A stretch of 32,728 bases of DNA from Candidatus Buchananbacteria bacterium (GTDB lineage Bacteria > Patescibacteriota > Patescibacteriia > CAIXNZ01). Below are positions 27,696-32,728 of this stretch, one piece after another; within the stretch, counting starts at the first letter, position 1, and each line of letters begins with the position of its first letter. A program made the position numbers and the translations under genes. Under the pieces are notes generated by a model. The model saw only the letters and a program-made list of their open reading frames with translations. It had not been told where the DNA came from and made no database searches. Location of the stretch: the NCBI GenBank assembly GCA_030592165.1, contig JAUVKC010000002.1, positions 1 to 32,728 of the forward strand, read 5' to 3'.

Positions 27696-29972
27696 CTATA
27701 AATGCGATAAATTGAAAAAGTAAACTTTATTATCGTTAACTATAAAGACCTTTTTTTCATTTTCTTGCAATGTGAATGTTTTTAAGTTATCAAATAATTG
27801 ACTGTAATATTGAGTAATTAATTCTCCTTTTTTGTCTAGAACAACTATTCTATTATTTGTAGGTTCAAGCACGTATATATAATCAGTATCTTCTCCGGTA
27901 ATCATTTTTGTTGGATTGTTTAGAGCTGGGTCAAGATTTTTGATTTCAAAGCTTTGCTTGGACCCTTTGTTTAGTTTGAATATTTGCCCATCATTATTCA
28001 ATAGCCAAATGTTTGTATCAATGCCAATCGAATTTACACCTTTAAGATCAAGTGAATCTTTCAACCAGGCAATTCCTGCACCATAACCGCCTTGTGCTAC
28101 AGAGTGTCTGTAGATTTGATTTGAATTAACATCAACTACATATAGTCGGTTATTGTAAGTTGCAAAGTCTGAAATTTTACCACCTGCTTGTAGTGAAATG
28201 TTAATTGGCGAGTATTTATCATTACTAAAATTTAGTAAACCATTTTTATCCTGATAAAGCAGAGTTTTATCGGCAATTATTTTGGCCTTTTGAATAGAGC
28301 CAATATCAGAAATGTTTGAGTAAATTTTGTTAACATCACGTGAATCAAGATTTATTTTATAAATATTATTATTAATAGAATCAAAAGCGAAAAGCTGATT
28401 GTTTTTGTAGATTAAATTTTTTATATCAATATTGTTTTCCTGTAAAGTGCTTAAGTTTGTTAAAAGTAGGGAATCATTAATATTGGTAATATGTCGCAAT
28501 TTGCCAATAATAACTTCAATTTTTTGTGAAAGTTCTGATTGTTTTTGTCTTTGATTATTTGAGTCAACTTCCAAAGTGCTTAACAATGCCTGAGCATTAG
28601 TAACTTCTTCTTTGGCTAAGTTTTCATCACCAAAAATGTAGTTTGATTCCGCTTGATTTATTTTATCTTCAATTTGAGTTACTTTATCTTGGAAATCTTG
28701 TGAAAATAATTGTTGGTTTTGTTGATGTTTAAAATAACTTGTACTATATACAAAAAGTATAATTAATAGGACGGCAATAAATAAAAGTATTTTACTTAAG
28801 TTTGGGATTTTTTTTATGTAACTACCAAGATAACCTAATTTTAATTTTAAATATTTTCTTAGATTATATAATTTTTCATTTGTTTTAATGCTGCTGACCA
28901 TTTTTTGAGAAAGTCTTTTTGATTTATTGAATATATTTTTTGAGGTTGTTCCTGCACTTGAAAGTATTTTTTTTGATTTATCAAGTTTTGATTGAGTATA
29001 ATTAGTCTCTGCTTCATCATCCTGCATCGGCGATCGCTGCCGAGACGTGTCTGGGTGTTCAATAGTTTCTGTTTCAATTTCAGATTCAATAGCTTCTATT
29101 TTATTATCTTTTTTAATATAACTAATAGCATGTTGTGAAAATGATTTTAAGTTTGACCAAAAAGATGGAGCAAGTAGTCTTTCAGTTGAGCTTTCTGTAG
29201 AATTGAGCTCAGAAATAGATGTTACAGAAGCAGGGTTTTTGTCCTTAGACTCGTCTTTTAAAGCGTTGTGAATCATTACAGACGCAAAATTGTATCCTTC
29301 ATGTTGTAATAACGAATTTTTGAAATATTCAGCAGCTTTATGGATTGGTAGTGATGTCATTGTTTTTCTTATTCTTTCAGTTGTAATAAAATCAAGAAAG
29401 CTTGAATTGGCTACAAATAAATAATCAGGTGGATTTACTTGTCCTGTTATGAAATTTGAAAATAGTTTTGAGGAAGGTGTAGAATCTTCACCATTTAATT
29501 TCTTTATATTAATAAGTTTGAAATCTTGTTTGCCTTTGTGGATTAAATAAATGCCAATAGTATTTAAATATGACAAATAGATTTCAGTACCTTTAATTAC
29601 GCCAATAGAAAAATTTATTTTTTCTTTGATTGTTTCTTCGTTTAGGTTTCCTACCAGGTAAAACTTTTTCTCTTCAAGTATTTGAGAAAATTTTTGGTTT
29701 GCCTCTTCAAGAGTTTTTTCAAAAGCTTTCTCAGGAGTTATTTCTTCTTCTGATAGACTATAATAAGTATCTTCAATATGATTAATCAGTTGAGTTATGA
29801 TTGCCGCATTTTCTCGACTTGGAGTATTTATTTCAAAGATACCAAAAAGTCTACCCATGTTTTCCTCTTGGGCTTTGCTTGGTTCACTAATAAACAATTT
29901 ACAGGTTGAAGCTGCTTTGTTTGAATAATAGTGAATAAATATATGTGAAATTTTAGTCTCAAAACCAGACAT
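27696..29972 (-). CDS. Large protein with PP2C-like N-terminus, one membrane helix, coiled coil and propeller-like C-terminus
   Basis: The 758-residue protein has four parts. Residues ~1-240 resemble a degenerate PP2C-type phosphatase fold (LFGIFEI, a YLSYLNTIGIYLIHKG segment, PPDYLFVANSSFLDFI); the usual Asp metal ligands are not evident. A Ser/Lys-rich linker leads to one membrane helix at ~395-415 (ILLFIAVLLIILFVYSTSYF). Next comes a coiled-coil-like region (~420-500). The C-terminal ~250 residues contain repeated strand motifs (NNIYKINLD, NNRLYVVDVNSNQIYR, DYIYVLEPTNNRIVVLD) typical of a beta-propeller/NHL-like domain on the outside. A TATAAT on the minus strand at ~30015 lies ~35 nt upstream. 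Function unknown; a cell-surface sensor is possible. Confidence 0.75.
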   Translation of the reverse strand: MSGFETKISHIFIHYYSNKAASTCKLFISEPSKAQEENMGRLFGIFEINTPSRENAAIITQLINHIEDTYYSLSEEEITPEKAFEKTLEEANQKFSQILEEKKFYLVGNLNEETIKEKINFSIGVIKGTEIYLSYLNTIGIYLIHKGKQDFKLINIKKLNGEDSTPSSKLFSNFITGQVNPPDYLFVANSSFLDFITTERIRKTMTSLPIHKAAEYFKNSLLQHEGYNFASVMIHNALKDESKDKNPASVTSISELNSTESSTERLLAPSFWSNLKSFSQHAISYIKKDNKIEAIESEIETETIEHPDTSRQRSPMQDDEAETNYTQSKLDKSKKILSSAGTTSKNIFNKSKRLSQKMVSSIKTNEKLYNLRKYLKLKLGYLGSYIKKIPNLSKILLFIAVLLIILFVYSTSYFKHQQNQQLFSQDFQDKVTQIEDKINQAESNYIFGDENLAKEEVTNAQALLSTLEVDSNNQRQKQSELSQKIEVIIGKLRHITNINDSLLLTNLSTLQENNIDIKNLIYKNNQLFAFDSINNNIYKINLDSRDVNKIYSNISDIGSIQKAKIIADKTLLYQDKNGLLNFSNDKYSPINISLQAGGKISDFATYNNRLYVVDVNSNQIYRHSVAQGGYGAGIAWLKDSLDLKGVNSIGIDTNIWLLNNDGQIFKLNKGSKQSFEIKNLDPALNNPTKMITGEDTDYIYVLEPTNNRIVVLDKKGELITQYYSQLFDNLKTFTLQENEKKVFIVNDNKVYFFNLSHL

Positions 29973-30072
29973 ATTGTTATCAAAAGATTGACTAATTTCT
30001 TATATATATTATACTAAATATATACAAATTTTGGAAGAGTTTAGAAAGCTTTTATTAAATCTAATTTAAAAT

Positions 30073-30684
30073 ATGCTTGAACAACTATTTGGTTCACAGA
30101 CCAGAGTGAAATTATTACAATTATTTTTAAACAATCCAGAAAATAAATATTATGTTCGTGAGTTAACACGACTTTTAGATTCTCAAATTAATGCTGTCCG
30201 GAGGGAATTAGAAAATCTAAAAAACCTGGACATTATTGGTATTGTTGAAGAGAAAGATAAAACAGTCAGAAAAAAATATTTTCAATCAAATATGAAGTTT
30301 GTTTTGTATCCAGAACTTAAATCAATTATTGAAAAGTCTTCATTTTTATTAAATAAGAAATTTGCCAACTCATTAAAAAAAGCAGGTAAGGTTCATTATA
30401 TGGCCTTGACCGGATCGTTTGTCGGTGATAAGGATACACCGATTGATATTATTATAGTTGGTAACTTAAAAAAGAAATCAATTGAAAGAATTATTAAGAA
30501 TTTTGAAAAATCAATCGGCCGTGAAATTAGATATTCATTGTTTGATAAAGAAGAATTTAATTACAGACGAAGTGTTGCAGATAGATTTTTATACGCAATT
30601 TTGGATGCTGAAAAAGTTGTCATGGTTGATGACATTATGAATACACTGATTGAAATAAATAATGAAAATAATCAAATTGAGTAA
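30073..30684 (+). CDS. Winged-helix DNA-binding protein with nucleotidyltransferase-like domain
   Basis: The 203-residue protein begins with a winged helix-turn-helix domain (LFGSQTRVKLLQLFLNNPEN, YYVRELTRLLDSQINAVRRELENLKNLDII, ~5-57). The second half carries ALTGSFVGDKDTPIDIIIVGN, reminiscent of the GS...D.D motif of minimal nucleotidyltransferases but degenerate at the metal-binding positions, so catalysis is doubtful. It is probably a transcriptional regulator. It is followed 10 bp later by tsaB and transcribed divergently from the 758-residue protein. No Shine-Dalgarno site. Confidence 0.78.
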   Translation: MLEQLFGSQTRVKLLQLFLNNPENKYYVRELTRLLDSQINAVRRELENLKNLDIIGIVEEKDKTVRKKYFQSNMKFVLYPELKSIIEKSSFLLNKKFANSLKKAGKVHYMALTGSFVGDKDTPIDIIIVGNLKKKSIERIIKNFEKSIGREIRYSLFDKEEFNYRRSVADRFLYAILDAEKVVMVDDIMNTLIEINNENNQIE

Positions 30685-30694
30685 ATTTTAAAAT

Positions 30695-31102
30695 ATGGTT
30701 TTATTTGTAAATACATCTAGGGAGAATAATTTAGATGTTTTTTTAATTAAAGAAAGAGATATTAAACACAGCCTGAGTTTATCTGGTGATTTTAAGGTAT
30801 CGGAAAATTTATTAGGTTTAATTGAAAAATTATTAAATCAGAATAAATTAGGATTTAATCAAATTGAAGGTATTATAGTAGTCTCTGGTCCTGGGCCTTT
30901 CACATCCTTAAGGATAGCTGTGACTGTGGCTAATACCATGGCCTATAGTTTGAAAATACCAATCGTTGGTGTAGAAAATGAACAAAATGTCTCAAATGAA
31001 AAACTAATTGATTTAGGTCTTGATTTGTTATTAAAAGCTCCAGTAGGGCAATTAATCAAACCGTTTTATAATAAGGAGCCAAATATCACAATGGCAAAAT
31101 AA
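30695..31102 (+). CDS. tsaB: Short TsaB (tRNA threonylcarbamoyladenosine biosynthesis)
   Basis: TsaB is the non-catalytic partner that dimerises with TsaD in t6A37 tRNA modification. The 135 residues match the N-terminal TsaB fold: LFVNTSRENNLDVFLI, GIIVVSGPGPFTSLRIAVTVANTMAYSLKIPIVGV. They end in PFYNKEPNITMAK, the usual TsaB C-terminus. Typical TsaB is ~220-230 residues; the central/C-terminal domain is missing while both ends are kept. That suggests natural shortening rather than a frameshift. Confidence 0.88.
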   Translation: MVLFVNTSRENNLDVFLIKERDIKHSLSLSGDFKVSENLLGLIEKLLNQNKLGFNQIEGIIVVSGPGPFTSLRIAVTVANTMAYSLKIPIVGVENEQNVSNEKLIDLGLDLLLKAPVGQLIKPFYNKEPNITMAK

Positions 31103-31103
31103 A

Positions 31104-31167
31104 AGCCCGCCTTCGCCCCTACCCTCGTTAAAACTTCGGCAGGTAGGAAATGCTTCGGCGGACAGGG
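31104..31167 (+). repeat. Nested GC-rich palindromic repeat after tsaB
   Basis: Outer arms GCCCGCCTTCG...CTTCGGCGGACAGGG and inner arms CCTACC...GGTAGG form a nested palindrome starting two bases after the tsaB stop. Its 3' edge runs into the AGGGAGG Shine-Dalgarno site of the next gene. Confidence 0.75.
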
Positions 31168-31177
31168 AGGAATAATT

Positions 31178-31735
31178 ATGTTAAATTTGAAAAACAATAA
31201 AAACCTTCAACATTTAAAGAATTTGACATGGGATCAGGTTTTTGATGTTTGGCGCAAAAACGAAGATTATCTAGGTTCACATTGGAAACCACTTTGGCAA
31301 GCAAGGGGATTTAAATCATGGGATGATTGGCGTATGACTTATGTTGATAGATTTGAACTAAAGAACTTAAATGATTGGGGATTATATGAAATAGTTGATC
31401 ATATGAAGTTTATTCCGCAAATATGCGGTGGTTCGTTTAGTTCCTGGGTAGAACGATATTATAATGGTGAAGACAACCCTTTATTTTCTAAGATTGTGCA
31501 GCATCCTGATATCCAGCCTCATAAAGGAATTATCAAGTTTATTGATAATTTTCCTCAAGAAACAACAATTAGTGGGGTAGTTTTGGGTGACAAGATAGTG
31601 GTTGTGGAAGGTATGCATCGTTGTGCAGCAGTTGCCTTAGCTGCTCTTCAAGGAAAAGCAATAAGTTCAAAAATAAAGATTTGTTTAGCAAATCATTATT
31701 TAGATAAATTACCAATAGCAGGGGAAAATACTTAA
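31178..31735 (+). CDS. Hypothetical protein with a ParB/Srx-like GxHR motif
   Basis: The 185-residue soluble protein is rich in Trp and aromatic residues in its N-terminal half (LTWDQVFDVWRKNEDYLGSH, SWDDWRMTYVD). The C-terminal part has ISGVVLGDKIVVVEGMHRCAAVALAALQGK, resembling the strand-loop-helix with (D/E)GxHR of ParB-like/sulfiredoxin-like domains. This assignment is tentative. AGGGAGG at 31164-31170 gives an ideal ribosome site and adjoins the palindromic repeat. Confidence 0.65.
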   Translation: MLNLKNNKNLQHLKNLTWDQVFDVWRKNEDYLGSHWKPLWQARGFKSWDDWRMTYVDRFELKNLNDWGLYEIVDHMKFIPQICGGSFSSWVERYYNGEDNPLFSKIVQHPDIQPHKGIIKFIDNFPQETTISGVVLGDKIVVVEGMHRCAAVALAALQGKAISSKIKICLANHYLDKLPIAGENT

Positions 31736-31749
31736 ATGAAATAAGTTTA

Positions 31750-31777
31750 AAAGCTAAGTTAATAACTTAGCTTTTTT
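31750..31777 (+). terminator. Terminator after the GxHR protein gene
   Basis: AAAGCTAAGTTA pairs with TAACTTAGCTTT, followed by T residues. Confidence 0.88.
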
Positions 31778-31825
31778 GTTTAAAAAAAGTAGCAAAGTGG
31801 GGAATATGGTTTATTTGATTTTACC

Positions 31826-31856
31826 AAGTTGAGTTATGCACAACTCGGCTTTTTTG
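31826..31856 (+). terminator. Second terminator upstream of mraZ
   Basis: AAGTTGAGTT pairs with AACTCGGCTT (two G-T pairs), then a T-run. Only a few dozen bases with no ORF separate it from the previous terminator. Confidence 0.75.
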
Positions 31857-31893
31857 TTTAATTTTAGCTAAATTGTGCCTGTGTATAAAGTGG

Positions 31894-31922
31894 TTGACGT
31901 GAGTAGTGTAGTGGGGTATAAT
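31894..31922 (+). promoter_or_regulatory. Promoter of mraZ
   Basis: TTGACG (31894-31899), 17-bp spacer, TATAAT (31917-31922); start expected near 31929, giving a ~95-nt leader. Confidence 0.8.
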
Positions 31923-31931
31923 GGATGTATT

Positions 31932-31981
31932 AGGGAAGGTTGTGGATGAAAGTGGGGATAACCAATCTGATCTGTGGATAA
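31932..31981 (+). promoter_or_regulatory. MraZ-box-like 10-bp repeats overlapping DnaA-box-like sequences
   Basis: AGGGA (31932), GTGGA (31942) and GTGGG (31952) recur at exactly 10-bp spacing, the geometry of MraZ operators. The same stretch holds TGTGGATGA (31941), TGGGGATAA (31953) and a perfect DnaA box, TGTGGATAA (31973-31981), all in one orientation. Confidence 0.6.
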
Positions 31982-32024
31982 CTTGAACCTAATACTTATT
32001 CATAAACAAAGCTAAATCATACAT

Positions 32025-32456
32025 ATGTTTATAGGCGAATATCAACATAATTTAGATGATAAAGGCAGGTTAGCCATACCTGCTAAGTTTCGTGCGAAAT
32101 TATCTGACGGCGCGGTTGTTACTCGTGGTTTGGATAATTGCTTATTTTTATATACTGCAGAAGAATGGAAAAAGTTGGCTACTAAATTAGCTTCATTACC
32201 AATTAGTAAGGCAAATACACGTGCTTTTGCACGTTTAATGCTTGCCGGTGCTATGGATGTTTCCTTAGATAAACAGGGAAGAGTTGTTTTACCTGAATAT
32301 TTAAGAAAATATGCAAGCTTGAAAAAGAAATCTGTTGTAGCTGGTTTATATAATCGTTTGGAAATCTGGGATGACGCTAGTTGGGAAAAATATAAAGAAG
32401 GCACAGAAAAGCAGAGTGGTGATATAGCGGAAGCTTTGGAAGGATTGGACGTTTAA
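32025..32456 (+). CDS. mraZ: Transcriptional regulator MraZ
   Basis: MraZ is the AbrB-like DNA-binding regulator at the head of the division and cell wall (dcw) cluster and represses its own promoter. The 143-residue protein begins MFIGEYQHNLDDKGRLAIPAKFR and has the second SpoVT/AbrB half GAMDVSLDKQGRVVLPEYLRKYA. Both copies carry the DxxGRxxxP-type motif that contacts the GGG boxes. No Shine-Dalgarno site is obvious. rsmH normally follows but is not in the window. Confidence 0.96.
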   Translation: MFIGEYQHNLDDKGRLAIPAKFRAKLSDGAVVTRGLDNCLFLYTAEEWKKLATKLASLPISKANTRAFARLMLAGAMDVSLDKQGRVVLPEYLRKYASLKKKSVVAGLYNRLEIWDDASWEKYKEGTEKQSGDIAEALEGLDV

Positions 32457-32474
32457 ATTTCGATATTAAGTAAG

Positions 32475-32668
32475 GAGTTTGAATCGCTTTTAGCGGTCGA
32501 CTCTCAAAATTAATATATAATTTGTTTATCAGGAGTATTGAAGGTATAACTTATCAGTATCTCCTAACGTACCTTACAAATAATACATATATCCTTGATA
32601 AACAAGTAGGGTTTTATTCAGGAAAGAAGCGGTTTTTATACCCCATGGGTAAAAACTATTTCTTTCCT
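32475..32668 (+). ncRNA. Structured non-coding region after mraZ
   Basis: There is no supported ORF from 32457 to the window end. Three foldable elements occur: GAGT..CGCT/AGCG..ACTC (32475-32503); a rod-like hairpin 32522-32605 with helices TTGTTTATCA.GGA/TCCTTGATAAACAA, GTATT/AATAC and AAGGTA/TACCTT; and AGGAAAGAA/TTCTTTCCT with GTTTTT/AAAAAC and ACCC/GGGT (32620-32668). None ends in a T-run, so it looks like a structured leader of the next gene rather than a terminator. It does not match an RNA family I know. Confidence 0.55.
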
Positions 32669-32728
32669 GTAAAAACCTTAAAAAGTAATTTTGAATTTTG
32701 ATAAAATTTAAAATAAAGAAATAAAAGG

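Noticed and set aside
31941..31981. Chromosomal replication origin suggested by the DnaA-like boxes
   Set aside because: Only one box is perfect, there is no dnaA/dnaN neighbourhood or obvious unwinding region, and the boxes coincide with MraZ-type repeats; kept only as a regulatory observation.
32042..32404. 120-codon minus-strand ORF
   Set aside because: Antisense shadow of mraZ.
1..32728. Recoded UGA (Gly) genetic code as in SR1/Gracilibacteria
   Set aside because: TGA functions as a stop at the end of hydB and mutM, and no family-conserved gene has in-frame TGA.

Overview
This AT-rich window looks like a chromosome segment from a member of the Candidate Phyla Radiation (Patescibacteria, Parcubacteria-like). 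The evidence is gene content and style: short bacterial housekeeping genes, a shortened TsaB, a free-standing four-helix-bundle (S23/IVP) gene, a translin-like protein, small dispersed palindromic repeats, and many genes whose start codon sits directly at a promoter with no Shine-Dalgarno sequence. TGA acts as a stop (hydB, mutM), so this is not an SR1/Gracilibacteria-type code. The genus cannot be named from the sequence alone.

Layout. (1) 1-13 kb is an energy and redox block. It starts with the 3' part of gap, followed by a group 3b-type cytosolic [NiFe]-hydrogenase in the canonical order hydB-hydG-hydD-hydA. The order is kept, but the genes are spread over 10 kb and separated by a four-helix-bundle gene, a methyltransferase, maturation genes (a HypF-like C-terminal domain, and hypCDE on the minus strand), a zinc-ribbon protein and a 4Fe-4S protein. 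A zinc-domain-less HypA follows a CNNM/CorC-type membrane protein. The hydrogenase system looks reduced: HydA ends exactly at its last nickel-ligand motif, HypF has lost its N-terminal half, HypA has lost its zinc domain, and no HypB or endopeptidase gene is in the window. (2) 13-17.4 kb is lower glycolysis: pgk, a small ORF, eno and gpmI. With gap this suggests sugar fermentation, with NAD(P)H from GAPDH possibly reoxidised by the hydrogenase (inference). (3) 17.4-25.2 kb holds mutM, a YjbQ-family gene, a YuiD-like gene, uppP, mltG, a translin-like gene, an unknown 386-aa protein, an O-methyltransferase-like gene, small membrane/lipoprotein genes and rlmH.

(4) 25.2-26.6 kb is the most unusual part, a dense RNA-regulation island. 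It contains a canonical SAM-I (S-box) riboswitch and a diverged second S-box in tandem, ending in a terminator with no ORF between. A consensus promoter then drives a 26-codon leaderless ORF with an aromatic run (WFTFYFF) and a mutually exclusive antiterminator/terminator. After that come a 74-nt imperfect hairpin in front of two small Shine-Dalgarno ORFs, and an L10 leader for rplJL that carries a dispersed repeat and an extra terminator. (5) 26.6-32.7 kb holds rplJ, rplL, a 758-aa PP2C-like/membrane/propeller-like protein, a winged-helix regulator, tsaB, a ParB-like-motif protein, and mraZ, whose promoter region combines MraZ-box-like 10-bp repeats with DnaA-box sequences. The window ends in a structured non-coding leader after mraZ.

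Two initiation styles coexist. Most conserved enzymes are leaderless or nearly so, with an extended -10 (TGnTATAAT) at the start codon. Mostly unknown or lineage-specific genes have long leaders and strong GGAGG sites.
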